DNA of 64,000 bases from Aeoliella straminimaris (lineage in GTDB: Bacteria; Planctomycetota; Planctomycetia; Pirellulales; Lacipirellulaceae): positions 1 through 64,000 of the forward strand of contig NZ_JAMXLR010000023.1 of assembly GCF_024054565.1 (NCBI RefSeq), in the 5' to 3' direction. A model generated the notes under the pieces. The model saw nothing but the letters and a program-made list of their open reading frames with translations. It ran no database searches and had not been told where the DNA came from. This document shows positions 17,311 through 26,183 of the stretch, in pieces (within the stretch, counting starts at the first letter, position 1; every line of letters begins with the position of its first letter). A program made the position numbers and the translations under genes.

Positions 17311-17504
17311 CCACCGCTCGCACCGGCGCGGGTTCTACTTTCATTCTATTGCAGGATGGTCCGGTGTTAATACACTTGCTGGGGCGTGCAAGAAGTTCTG
17401 AATGTGAACGCACCGGTGTAGGCTGGTCACGCACGACCTCGGTCTTTGTAGACCGCGCAGCATATGGGAGTTATATAAAGAAGTCTTGAACAGGCTTGCC
17501 AATC

Positions 17505-18485
17505 ATGGAAGTCTCCAACTTGAAACAAGTAATTCCCAACCACCAGGGTGCTCGAATGTTGGCGATCCAAGAACTTCGCAAAGAAATACGCTTTGGACTC
17601 GCCGTCCTCCAAGGTTACATTCGACCGGGCGGTTCGCTCAATCTTACTGATATCAACGTCCACGCTGAATACTTCGTTGGTGACCTCCTGAACGAAGTTC
17701 GCGGGTGGCGTCTGAAGAACACAAACGTTTCAAAAAGCAACTACCCTTGCATCGACCTTATCGACAATCACAATCGAATCGGCATCCAAGTCACCTCCGA
17801 AAAAGGTGCTCCCAAAATCAATCAAACTATTAAGTGCCTGGACACTCACGGACTGTCAGCGCATATCGACCATTTCAAGCTGTTTTCGTTGCTGCCCAAG
17901 CAAGGCACCTACAAAATCACTGAAACGTGCGCAGGCGTGGCTTTTAATTGGCGAGTCGACGTGCTTGATTTCGACACTTTGCTCCAAGAAATTTACGGGG
18001 TCGCCAATCTTGGCAAGATCCAGTCAATCCGCTCCGTCGTTACCTCGGCTATGCCGCGGCTCTTCGCCAGCCGTCGCAAAGTCTTACTTGGTCTCCGCTC
18101 GCACCTCGCACGTGATCTCAGCATTTTCGACCGCCAAGTAATGGATGCACCATTTCAACACGAAGACCCTCTCCTTATGTACAAGGCGATTCGCCAGATG
18201 CGAGTCACCCTGCAGAAGAATGGATCGTCCCGACTTTCGAACGAAGTGGCTGCTCAAAACTTCGACGCGGCGAAAAACATCCTGACCAAGATGGAGTATC
18301 AGGTCCGCAATCAGTTTCCCGATATTCACTATGCAGCCATGAAGGACCAAACGTCTATGACCGACAAGGACGGAGACTTCGGCAATGCAATTACGTTGAT
18401 GATGCAAATTCGCCAATCCCTGAAACCACTTCTCGATGAGGTTCAACAGGAACTAGATAGAATTGACGCCCAGTTGTTGTCATAG
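17505..18485 (+). CDS. SMEK domain-containing protein
   Basis: 326 aa from ATG 17505 (TTG 17496 and ATG 17556 are alternatives). The SMEK signature is plain: a GDLLNEVRG helix near 59-67, NYPCIDL at 79-85, IGIQVTSE at 92-99, then a K-I-x-x-T-I-K helix. The D-L-x-D...I-x-Q-V-T layout resembles a PD-(D/E)XK-like nuclease core with Gln replacing an acidic residue. The rest (190-326) is helical. SMEK proteins occur in defence contexts with unclear biochemistry. It lies between a nuclease and the type I operon. Confidence 0.85.
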   Translation: MEVSNLKQVIPNHQGARMLAIQELRKEIRFGLAVLQGYIRPGGSLNLTDINVHAEYFVGDLLNEVRGWRLKNTNVSKSNYPCIDLIDNHNRIGIQVTSEKGAPKINQTIKCLDTHGLSAHIDHFKLFSLLPKQGTYKITETCAGVAFNWRVDVLDFDTLLQEIYGVANLGKIQSIRSVVTSAMPRLFASRRKVLLGLRSHLARDLSIFDRQVMDAPFQHEDPLLMYKAIRQMRVTLQKNGSSRLSNEVAAQNFDAAKNILTKMEYQVRNQFPDIHYAAMKDQTSMTDKDGDFGNAITLMMQIRQSLKPLLDEVQQELDRIDAQLLS

Positions 18486-18796
18486 GCCGCTTAGCAGGGC
18501 GAAGTTAAATGACACAGTGACGGCGATGCTATGCGTATGCTCACCCAGCACTATCTACAGCAAAACTACCAACAGCACATGCCAGCGAGAACCCCGTCGG
18601 CCGCTTGAGCCGAGGGCCTCGCTGCCTCAGTTCGGTCGGCAAACTGCCCCCAGCCAGCACACCCTGCAGAACCGATTGCTTCCCATCATGGCGAGCACCT
18701 ACCACTCTGGTAGCTAGCCGGACGCCTTGGAGGTACAATCGCGGTTTGCGTAGCTCCTGCGTTTTTAGGCTTTTCCCAATATGCGGCAGACTTCGG
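18486..18796. other. Region between SMEK gene and hsdM
   Basis: 311 bp. The hsdM frame is open through part of it, but upstream residues look non-coding (Arg/Ser/Cys-rich). A 25-codon open frame from 18531 has no support. I see no convincing promoter or hairpin, although the type I operon must start here. Confidence 0.4.
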
Positions 18797-20842
18797 ATGG
18801 CATCGAACGGTTTCAGCGACAAGGTCAATTTCATTTGGTCCGTAGCGGACCTGCTTCGTGGGCCGTACAAGCCCAATCAATATGGCCGGATAATTCTACC
18901 CCTTACTGTGCTCCGGCGGCTCGACTGCGTGCTGGAGCCCACCAAGGACAAGGTGCTCGCCAAAGCCGCCAGCATCAAAGGCGGCAAGGTGGAGCGGGAG
19001 AAGGCGGAGCCGATTCTCAACCGGGCGGCGGGCCAGTCGTTCCACAACACGAGCAAGCTCACCTTCGAGAAACTCAAGGGCGACCCAGCGAAGATTGCCG
19101 CCAACCTGTCGCAGTACATTAAGAGCTTTTCCTCGACGGCCCGCAAGATCATCGAGTATTTCGGCTTCGAGGACGAAATCGCCAAGCTGGACGAGCACGA
19201 CCGGCTCTTTCTGGTCGTCTCCAAGTTCTGCGACATCGACCTCCACCCGAATGTCGTGCCCAACACCGAGATGGGCTACATCTTTGAGGAGCTGATTCGT
19301 CGGTTTAACGAAGCGGCCAACGAGACGGCGGGCGACCACTTTACTCCGCGTGAGGTGATTCGCCTGATGGTCAATCTGCTCTTCGAGCCGGATGGCGACG
19401 TCCTCACCAAGAAAGGGATCGCACCCACTTTGCTCGACCCCGCCTGCGGCACGGGCGGAATGCTGGCAGTTGCCGACGAGTACCTTCACGAGCTGAATCC
19501 CGACAGCCGCCTTCAGGTATTTGGCCAGGACCACAACCCCGAGTCGTACGCCGTTTGCGGAAGCGACATGCTCATTAAAGGCCACGATATTAAAAACATC
19601 GCCTTCGGCAGTAGCTTCTCGAAGGACGGGTTCAGCGGCGAGACGTTCAATTACCTGCTAGCCAACCCGCCGTTTGGAGTCGAGTGGAAGCCCGACGAAA
19701 AATTTATCCGAGACGAGGCGGAGCGCGGTTCGAGCGGTCGCTTCGAGGCGGGCCTGCCCCGCATCAACGATGGTTCGCTGCTATTCCTGCAGCACATGAT
19801 TTCTAAGATGAAGCCTACCGCCAAAGGGGGCTCGCGAATCGCCATCGTGTTCAACGGGTCGCCGCTGTTCACCGGCGACGCCGGTAGTGGCGAGAGCGAG
19901 ATTCGTCGTTGGATTATCGAGAACGATTGGCTCGATGCGATTATCGCGATGCCCGACCAGCTCTTCTACAATACCGGCATCTTCACCTACGTATGGGTGG
20001 TTACCAACCGCAAACGAGAGGAACGCCGGGGCAAGGTGCAGCTCATCAACGCCGTCGATCTGTACCAGAAGATGCGGAAGAGCCTCAATAACAAGCGGAA
20101 CGAAATCAGCGAAGAGCATATCGCGGAGACCACTCGCCTCTATGGCGAGTTTGCTGAGTGCGACCGCAGCAAGATTTTTGACAACCAAGACTTTGGATTC
20201 CGGAAAATTACCGTCGAGCGCCCGCTAAAGCTCGTGTTCCAGGTAACGCCCGAACGCATCGAAGCCCTACGGGAAGTCAGAGCATTCGAGAACCTTGCCA
20301 AGAGCAAGAAAAAGAAAGGCACCAAGGCTCACGAAGCCGAGGTCGCGGCAGGTAAGGAGTACCAGGCGGCACTTGTCGCGATGCTAGAGTCGCTCCATGC
20401 AAGAACGGTCTACAAGAACCGCGACGAATTCCTCGACATCATCACCGCAGCGGCCAAAGACGCCGACGTCAAGATTCCAGCCCCGATAAAGAAAGCCATC
20501 CTCGCCACATTCAGTGAGCGCGACGAATCAGCCGACGTTTGCACCGACAAGGACGGCAACCCGGAGCCCGATACCGAGTTGCGAGACTACGAGAATGTGC
20601 CGCTCAAGGAGGACATTTACGAGTACTTTGCCCGGGAAGTAACGCCACACGTCCCTGATGCCTGGATCAGCGAGGAAAAGCGGGACGAGAAGGATGGCGG
20701 GGTCGGCATCGTCGGCTACGAGATCCCGCTGACTCGTCACTTCTACGAATACAAGCCGCCACGACCGCTTGCCGACATCGAAGCGGACATCGCCGACATC
20801 GAGAAAGACATTGTCCGGATGCTTCGGGAGGTAGTTGGATGA
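18797..20842 (+). CDS. hsdM: Type I restriction-modification system, methyltransferase subunit HsdM
   Basis: 681 aa from ATG 18797, where similarity to HsdM begins (SDKVNFIWSVADLLRG). It is about 150 residues longer than typical HsdM. The methyltransferase domain has DPACGTGG at 214-221 and NPPF at 290-293. After residue 430 a long C-terminal region contains helices (MRKSLNNKRNEI) that normally contact HsdS, plus an extended tail ending in IEKDIVRMLREVVG. It is the first gene of an operon running to hsdR; its stop overlaps the next start (ATGA). The last 17 codons are repeated downstream at 21873-21923. Confidence 0.95.
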   Translation: MASNGFSDKVNFIWSVADLLRGPYKPNQYGRIILPLTVLRRLDCVLEPTKDKVLAKAASIKGGKVEREKAEPILNRAAGQSFHNTSKLTFEKLKGDPAKIAANLSQYIKSFSSTARKIIEYFGFEDEIAKLDEHDRLFLVVSKFCDIDLHPNVVPNTEMGYIFEELIRRFNEAANETAGDHFTPREVIRLMVNLLFEPDGDVLTKKGIAPTLLDPACGTGGMLAVADEYLHELNPDSRLQVFGQDHNPESYAVCGSDMLIKGHDIKNIAFGSSFSKDGFSGETFNYLLANPPFGVEWKPDEKFIRDEAERGSSGRFEAGLPRINDGSLLFLQHMISKMKPTAKGGSRIAIVFNGSPLFTGDAGSGESEIRRWIIENDWLDAIIAMPDQLFYNTGIFTYVWVVTNRKREERRGKVQLINAVDLYQKMRKSLNNKRNEISEEHIAETTRLYGEFAECDRSKIFDNQDFGFRKITVERPLKLVFQVTPERIEALREVRAFENLAKSKKKKGTKAHEAEVAAGKEYQAALVAMLESLHARTVYKNRDEFLDIITAAAKDADVKIPAPIKKAILATFSERDESADVCTDKDGNPEPDTELRDYENVPLKEDIYEYFAREVTPHVPDAWISEEKRDEKDGGVGIVGYEIPLTRHFYEYKPPRPLADIEADIADIEKDIVRMLREVVG

Positions 20843-21870
20843 GCACCGACCTGGAACGTTTTGGCTGCCTACTAACCGAACTGGAGACTTCGCACAAGCT
20901 GATTGTGGCAGGCTTTGGGACGCTTCAAGAAATCGACATGGCAAACGATTTTTATCACTTGCCGCACCAGCTCCTGGCAAGCGGCCTTGAGCGTCTAATG
21001 AAATGCTACATCTCGCTTGCCTACGAGGATGCCAACGGCTCATTCCCCGACATGAACTACATGAGGACACTCGGGCATGACCTTACGAACCTGCTCGCGA
21101 AGATTACGGACGAGTTTTACGGCGGTAAGTCTCGTCGGCTAGTTCAGGCAGAGTACGACTTCATCACCACCGATCACGAGCTCGCCGGGTGCGTGCGCAT
21201 CTTGTCGCTATTTGGCAAGTTTGGGAGGTATTACAACCTGGATATCGTAGCTGGGAGTCCACACAGTCCGATTGATCCCAGCAGCGAGTGGGAGGCCCTT
21301 GAATCCACCATTGTGGATCCAACTCCTTATATCGGTGACATGGAAGCGATGCACAATGACTACTATCCTCGCGTGCATTCGAGGATTATCGCAAAGCTTG
21401 AAAGGCTCGTGAGGGCGATCGCGCTTCAGTTCACCATTGGCGATCATCCTGATTCCGAGGGGCGACTCAGCCAGACTTCCGTTGTGTACTCTGACTTCCG
21501 GAATCTCCGAGATGAGCAGTTAGGTACGCGGGACTACAGACGTTCAGTTCATATCCTGGAGCAAAGAGAGAAGGCAAAGTGGACGAAACGAACCGATGAG
21601 GAAATCAAGTCGAGTGGCTGGCCAACTAAAGAAATCTCAAAAGACGACTTCGAGGGTGAGTGGCCATTTAGAGCTGACAAGATAGTTGTCGAGCTTCGGG
21701 ACAACCTCTTCTGTATAGCCAACATCGAAGGCTATGCGTTCGCGCTAAATGGTAGTGCAAAGAGCCACCTAAAGATGCCATTCCCACACGAAGCTGGCGT
21801 GGCCATCCTTGGCAAATCAGTTGGACCGTTTACCGATATTGCCTTCAAGCTGAAGGACACCGAATCATGA
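20839..21870 (+). CDS. Unknown 343-aa protein inserted in type I operon (HEPN-like N-terminus?)
   Basis: 343 aa, overlapping hsdM by ATGA and followed by a duplicated hsdM tail, so it appears inserted into an older hsdM-nuclease junction. GC content is lower than in hsdM. Residues 40-90 (LLASGLERLMKCYISL, then GHDLTNLLAKI) look like a helical HEPN-type domain, and a later RxxxxH-like stretch (YRRSVH, about 235-240) is present, but I cannot confirm a catalytic HEPN. The C-terminal 100 residues are beta-rich. A regulatory or abortive-infection role is conjecture. Confidence 0.65.
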   Translation: MSTDLERFGCLLTELETSHKLIVAGFGTLQEIDMANDFYHLPHQLLASGLERLMKCYISLAYEDANGSFPDMNYMRTLGHDLTNLLAKITDEFYGGKSRRLVQAEYDFITTDHELAGCVRILSLFGKFGRYYNLDIVAGSPHSPIDPSSEWEALESTIVDPTPYIGDMEAMHNDYYPRVHSRIIAKLERLVRAIALQFTIGDHPDSEGRLSQTSVVYSDFRNLRDEQLGTRDYRRSVHILEQREKAKWTKRTDEEIKSSGWPTKEISKDDFEGEWPFRADKIVVELRDNLFCIANIEGYAFALNGSAKSHLKMPFPHEAGVAILGKSVGPFTDIAFKLKDTES

Positions 21871-21923
21871 ACGCCGACATCGAGAAAGACATCGTGCGGA
21901 TGCTGCGGGAGGTGGTCGGATGA
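21867..21923 (+). other. Relic of hsdM 3' end kept as an 18-codon coupled frame
   Basis: ATG AAC followed by 17 codons identical in amino-acid sequence to the end of hsdM (20792-20842) but differing at five synonymous third positions. It starts on an ATGA overlap with the 343-aa gene and ends on an ATGA overlap with the Mrr gene, so ribosomes can still pass from one to the next. It marks where the operon was cut open or recombined. Confidence 0.8.
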
Positions 21924-22930
21924 ACAACGTGATGAACGCCATCACTCACGTGTTGACTGAGGCCGATGGCCCACTTCATTACCGTGAGATTACCAAGCGT
22001 GCCCTTGCATCGGGGCTTTGGAAGACCCGAGGCACGTCTCCCGAGGCGACGGTCAATGCCCACCTGTCGGGTTCCATCAAGCGTGACGGTAGCAAGTCCC
22101 CATTCCGGAAGCACGCGCGTGGCGTCTATGGTTTGGCGACTGCCGGCAGTTCAAACGGTGCCGCCAGCGAGGATGTAGAGAATGACGATTCCTCTATGTC
22201 TTACACGGAAGCCGCGGTGCATGTGCTGGAAGAATACGCGGATGGGCAGCCGATGCACTATCGAGACATTACCAATAAGATTCTCGAACTTGGCTTGGTG
22301 GAGACCGCGAGCAAAACTCCTGAAGCAACTCTGAACGCCCAACTCCATATGGAGATGCAACGGCGCGAAAAGCGTGGAGAAGAACAACGCTTCGACCGTC
22401 GCGGTAAGGGCATGTTCGGTCTGGTTAGCTGGAAGCCAACGGGACTCGAAGGCCAGATTCGTAAACGCAACGAAGAGGTACGGAGGAAGCTCCATGAACG
22501 CGTTGCAGAACTGACACCTGAAGACTTCGAAATACTTGTCGGGCAACTGCTGACCGCACTTGGCTTTGAGGAAGTCGAAGTTACAAAGATTTCCTCCGAC
22601 GGAGGTATCGACGTCCGCGGCACGCTGGTGGTCGGCGACGCGATTCGCACGCGGATGGCGGTGCAGGCGAAGAAGTGGAAGAACAACGTTCAGGCCCCTG
22701 TCGTTCAGCAGGTTCGTGGTAGTCTCGGCTCGCACGAACAGGGCCTCATTATTACGACCAGCGACTTCTCGAAGGGGGCTCGCGAGGAAGCTCAGCGGCC
22801 CGATGCAATCCCGGTTGGCCTGATGAACGGCCAGCAGCTTGTGAGCCTGCTGATTGAGCACGGCATCGGTGTCCGCCGCACGACGCACGACATCCTCGCC
22901 CTCGATGAACTACGGGAGGGAGAAGAATGA
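21920..22930 (+). CDS. HARE-HTH and Mrr-type restriction endonuclease
   Basis: 336 aa. Two tandem winged-helix HARE-HTH-like domains (about 3-75 and 95-170; each with the pattern PLHYREIT/PMHYRDIT then TPEAT(L/V)NA) are followed by a Mrr catalytic domain: LTPEDFEILVGQLL helix, D227-GGID231, and Q249-A-K251. Mrr-type domains cleave DNA, often when it is modified; HARE-HTH domains are proposed to sense modified or damaged DNA. Placement inside a type I operon suggests a modification-dependent partner that spares self DNA. Starts and ends on ATGA overlaps. Confidence 0.9.
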   Translation: MNNVMNAITHVLTEADGPLHYREITKRALASGLWKTRGTSPEATVNAHLSGSIKRDGSKSPFRKHARGVYGLATAGSSNGAASEDVENDDSSMSYTEAAVHVLEEYADGQPMHYRDITNKILELGLVETASKTPEATLNAQLHMEMQRREKRGEEQRFDRRGKGMFGLVSWKPTGLEGQIRKRNEEVRRKLHERVAELTPEDFEILVGQLLTALGFEEVEVTKISSDGGIDVRGTLVVGDAIRTRMAVQAKKWKNNVQAPVVQQVRGSLGSHEQGLIITTSDFSKGAREEAQRPDAIPVGLMNGQQLVSLLIEHGIGVRRTTHDILALDELREGEE

Positions 22931-24315
22931 CGGATGAACTGAACGTCGCTGAACAAGTTGTCACCAAAATCGAACCGGGATCTGGGTGGCGACGTTACGA
23001 GGAGTACAAAGACACGGGCATAACATGGCTGGGGCATATTCCTGGGCACTGGACTGAAAAGAAGCTCAAATGGGAATCTCCTGTTTACCGTGGAGCGTCA
23101 CCGCGTCCTATAGACGACCCAAAATACTTCGACGATGACGGAGAGTTTTCGTGGGTCCGCATCGCGGACGTGACAGCAGCAGGGATGTACCTCGACAGGA
23201 CCACCCAGAAGCTCTCTGAATTGGGTGCGAGTCTGAGCGTGAAGATGTCACCTGGCGAGATGTTCCTAAGCATTGCGGGAAGTGTTGGAAAACCGTGTAT
23301 AACAAACATTCAGTGCTGTATTCACGACGGGTTCGTCTACTTCCCTCGTCTAAAAGCAGACAGACACTATCTTTACTATATCTTTGCTTCTGGTGAGCCC
23401 TATAGAGGACTTGGTAAGCTTGGTACACAGCTCAATCTAAATACCGACATCGTTGGCGATATGGTTCTGCCGTTCCCTCCGCTCAACGAGCAGCGGCAGA
23501 TTGCGGCGTTCTTGGATCGGGAGACGGCGAAGATTGACGAGCTGGTCGCCAAGAAGCGACGGCTCATCGAGCTACTCAAGGAAAAGCGAACCGCCCTCAT
23601 CAGCCAGGCCGTGACGAAGGGTCTTGACGCGAGTACGGAGATGAAGGATTCGGGAGTGGCGTGGTTGGGGAAGGTACCCACTACTTGGGACGTGCTCTCT
23701 CTACGATACGTCACCAAAGTGCAGACGGGCCTGACCCTTGGCAAAAAATACAAGGCATCACAGCAACTAGAGTCTCACCCCTACCTCCGTGTGGCCAATG
23801 TCCAGGATGGCTATCTTGACCTAAAAGAAATCACTGAAGTGGACATTCCAACAGAAGATGCGCCACGATATTTGCTGCAATCCGGCGACGTCCTCATGAC
23901 TGAAGGTGGAGATTTTGACAAACTGGGCCGGGGGTATGTCTGGGAAGGACAAGTCCCTGGTTGCTTGCACCAGAATCATATCTTTGCCGTCCGCCCAATG
24001 GCAGATCGGCTTCATCCAGAGTTCCTTGCATCGTTGCTGACTTCCTACCATGGCAAGACGTACTTCACGAGTACATCTAGTCAAACGACGAATCTCGCAA
24101 CCACCAACAGTACGAAGTTGAAGGAGTTTCCGGTCCTGGTACCTCCACAGCAGGAACAACGCAACATTCTAGATTTCGTTAGACAGCAAGCCATCGTGCA
24201 CGAAGCCCTAGAAAGAACTTCGGAAAAGGCGATTGGTTGTCTGCAAGAATACCGCTCTGCCCTCATCTCAGCTGCGGTGACGGGTAAAATCGACGTGAGG
24301 GAGGCTACGGAATGA
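22927..24315 (+). CDS. hsdS: Type I restriction-modification system, specificity subunit HsdS
   Basis: 462 aa with a full two-TRD plan: TRD1 (about 30-185) introduced by TGITWLGHIPGHW, a central helix after PPLNEQRQIAAFLD, TRD2 (about 240-400) introduced by the matching SGVAWLGKVPTTWD, and a C-terminal helix after PPQQEQRNILDFV. The repeated WLG-x-(I/V)-P entry motif shows the internal duplication. It sets the DNA target for methylation and cleavage. The start overlaps the Mrr gene (ATGA) and its stop overlaps the first DUF488 gene. Confidence 0.95.
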   Translation: MTDELNVAEQVVTKIEPGSGWRRYEEYKDTGITWLGHIPGHWTEKKLKWESPVYRGASPRPIDDPKYFDDDGEFSWVRIADVTAAGMYLDRTTQKLSELGASLSVKMSPGEMFLSIAGSVGKPCITNIQCCIHDGFVYFPRLKADRHYLYYIFASGEPYRGLGKLGTQLNLNTDIVGDMVLPFPPLNEQRQIAAFLDRETAKIDELVAKKRRLIELLKEKRTALISQAVTKGLDASTEMKDSGVAWLGKVPTTWDVLSLRYVTKVQTGLTLGKKYKASQQLESHPYLRVANVQDGYLDLKEITEVDIPTEDAPRYLLQSGDVLMTEGGDFDKLGRGYVWEGQVPGCLHQNHIFAVRPMADRLHPEFLASLLTSYHGKTYFTSTSSQTTNLATTNSTKLKEFPVLVPPQQEQRNILDFVRQQAIVHEALERTSEKAIGCLQEYRSALISAAVTGKIDVREATE

Positions 24316-24914
24316 GCCTTGCAGCTACCGTAATGACGATAGGACATTCGAATCACGACTTGAGTCGATTCCTGGAGCTGCTAAGCGACCATGGTGTTTC
24401 CGTCGTTATTGATGTCAGATCCCAGCCCTACAGTCGCTTTGCCCAATTCAACCAAGAGAATCTAGCTGGCTCACTCGGTGGATTCGGAATCAACTATATG
24501 TTCCTTGGTAGAGAACTTGGGGCCCGCAGAGACGAGCCCGAGTGCTACGAAAACGACCAAGCTACGTATGATCACGTTGCGGAACTCCCCGCGTTTCGGG
24601 AGGGACTATCGAAAGTGCTAAATGAGGCAGAATCCAACGTCGTCGCTCTCATGTGTGCCGAACGCGAACCCCTGGACTGTCATCGAGCTGTATTGATTGC
24701 TCGCCACTTAGAAGCCCATGGAGTTGAGGTTCGGCACATACTTGCCGATGGTGCAATCGAGGCACACAAAGAAACTGAGAAACGAATGGTTCTAGCGATG
24801 GGCGTGGACCCACTATTTGATGCGGGAAGATCCCCTAGCGAACTGATAGCAAGAGCTTACGCTGAACGCGGCAAACAAATCGCCTACCGCAGGCAGGAGT
24901 CCGAGAGTGAGTGA
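24312..24914 (+). CDS. DUF488 family protein
   Basis: 200 aa. The family signature is present: TIGHSNHD near 9-16, DVRSQPYSRF at 34-43, and CAEREPLDCHR at 115-125, with the C...CHR cysteines and histidine that mark DUF488. The activity is not known; the conserved Cys/His/Arg set suggests an enzyme acting on nucleotides or nucleic acid. Overlaps hsdS by ATGA and the next gene by 8 bp, so it is translated as part of the restriction operon. Second copy follows directly. Confidence 0.9.
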   Translation: MSLAATVMTIGHSNHDLSRFLELLSDHGVSVVIDVRSQPYSRFAQFNQENLAGSLGGFGINYMFLGRELGARRDEPECYENDQATYDHVAELPAFREGLSKVLNEAESNVVALMCAEREPLDCHRAVLIARHLEAHGVEVRHILADGAIEAHKETEKRMVLAMGVDPLFDAGRSPSELIARAYAERGKQIAYRRQESESE

Positions 24915-25371
24915 CCGACAGACTCAGCGCGAACCAATCACCATCTATACGATTGGGTTTACCGGACACTCCGCAGAGGAGTTCTTTACCAAACTCCAGA
25001 ATGCCGGCGTAAAGACGCTAGTCGACGTGCGGCTTAACAATGTGTCGCAACTCGCTGGCTTTGCAAAGCGTCGGGACCTCGAATACTTCCTGTGCACAAT
25101 TTGTGACATCGACTACATTCACGAGAAGATCCTAGCTCCGACAAAGGACATTCTCGATGATTACAAGAAGAAACGTATAACGTGGGAGCAGTACGAACTC
25201 AGGTTTAACAAGCTTCTTGCGGAGCGACGACCGGATGTGGAGTTAAGTCCGAGCGAGCTCAATGGTGGTTGTCTACTTTGCAGTGAACATGAGCACATTC
25301 ACTGCCACAGAAGGCTGGTGACCGATTTCTTGCAGAGCAAGTGGGGAGATGTCGAAGTCGTCAACTTGTAG
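24907..25371 (+). CDS. DUF488 family protein, second copy
   Basis: 154 aa with a GTG start inside the end of the previous gene. It shares TIGFTGHS (15-22), DVR (40-42) and CSEHEHIHCHR (125-135), but differs strongly from its neighbour elsewhere, so it is a diverged partner rather than a recent duplicate; a heteromeric pair is possible. It is shorter, lacking the C-terminal extension. Nine bases separate it from the next gene. Confidence 0.9.
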   Translation: MSDRQTQREPITIYTIGFTGHSAEEFFTKLQNAGVKTLVDVRLNNVSQLAGFAKRRDLEYFLCTICDIDYIHEKILAPTKDILDDYKKKRITWEQYELRFNKLLAERRPDVELSPSELNGGCLLCSEHEHIHCHRRLVTDFLQSKWGDVEVVNL

Positions 25372-25380
25372 GAGCCACAA

Positions 25381-26025
25381 ATGGCCCGCATCGCAATCTT
25401 GGCAAACTCGAAACGCTTTGATGGTCAATGCTTGGGTGGCATCGACCTAGACACCAAAGAGTGGGTCCGCCCGGTCACGAAGAGCGGTGACGGCATACCA
25501 GTGGAGCGTTGCTTCGTGAACGGAAAGTTTCTGACTCTGCTTGACATCTTAGAGTTGGACCTTATCAAGCCCAGAATCGTCGACGAATTTCAGTGTGAGA
25601 ACAGGTTCATCCGAAATTGGAGATGGAAGCGAAAGCGTCGCTTGAAACGCGACGCCGTGAAGAAGTACGTTGAGTCCGACACGCCCATCCTTCACTCCTC
25701 GGGCGACCGCGTTGCCCCAGACGACTTGCTCGTGCTTCCGCCAGAAGATTGGAAGTCACTTCAACTCGTGCGCCCGCGAAATTTAAGATTTGGACGCCAC
25801 TACTACGACCCGAATCGGTGGGTCGCTCATTTCTTTGACCGAGCGGGCAATAGTTACTCGCTAAAAGTCACTGATCCGGTGGCCACGAGAAAGCTAGAGG
25901 GCGGCCAGAGTATATCGAAGCGGAGCCTGCTGACGGTGAGTATGGCCAAGCCGTGGTCGCACGACGATACCCAGAAACCACCAATGTGCTACAAAGTAGT
26001 CGCCGCCGTTGTGGAACCAAATTAG
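25381..26025 (+). CDS. Probable dual-OB domain protein
   Basis: 214 aa. The opening (ARIAILANSKRFDGQCLGGIDL then WVRPV) and the later RPRNLRF and W-AHF strands match my recollection of the dual-OB (DuOB) family, which is reported to co-occur with DUF488 in conflict systems. OB folds would bind nucleic acid or a modified base. It follows the DUF488 pair by nine bases, and a 158-bp gap follows before the nuclease/hsdR part. Family call is from memory of sequence pattern and context, not a search. Confidence 0.6.
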   Translation: MARIAILANSKRFDGQCLGGIDLDTKEWVRPVTKSGDGIPVERCFVNGKFLTLLDILELDLIKPRIVDEFQCENRFIRNWRWKRKRRLKRDAVKKYVESDTPILHSSGDRVAPDDLLVLPPEDWKSLQLVRPRNLRFGRHYYDPNRWVAHFFDRAGNSYSLKVTDPVATRKLEGGQSISKRSLLTVSMAKPWSHDDTQKPPMCYKVVAAVVEPN

Positions 26026-26183
26026 GCAGACTATGGAGAACCTGCGAAAACAGTAGTGTCGGTCTTGCCCGACGCGGTGCTAGAATAGCGAGAATGACTG
26101 TCAAATCGGCAAACGGCCGACGTTCGTAGCCTATCTCCAAGGACCGGTCAAACCCAACCGCTACATATTCAGCCCTTCGTATC

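Noticed and set aside
18605..18796. N-terminal extension of hsdM
   Set aside because: The frame is open but the 64 residues are Arg/Ser/Cys-rich and unlike HsdM; the natural start is ATG 18797.
26057..26086. Promoter before the NucS-like gene using TAGAAT
   Set aside because: The -10-like box has no -35 at acceptable spacing; not strong enough to list.
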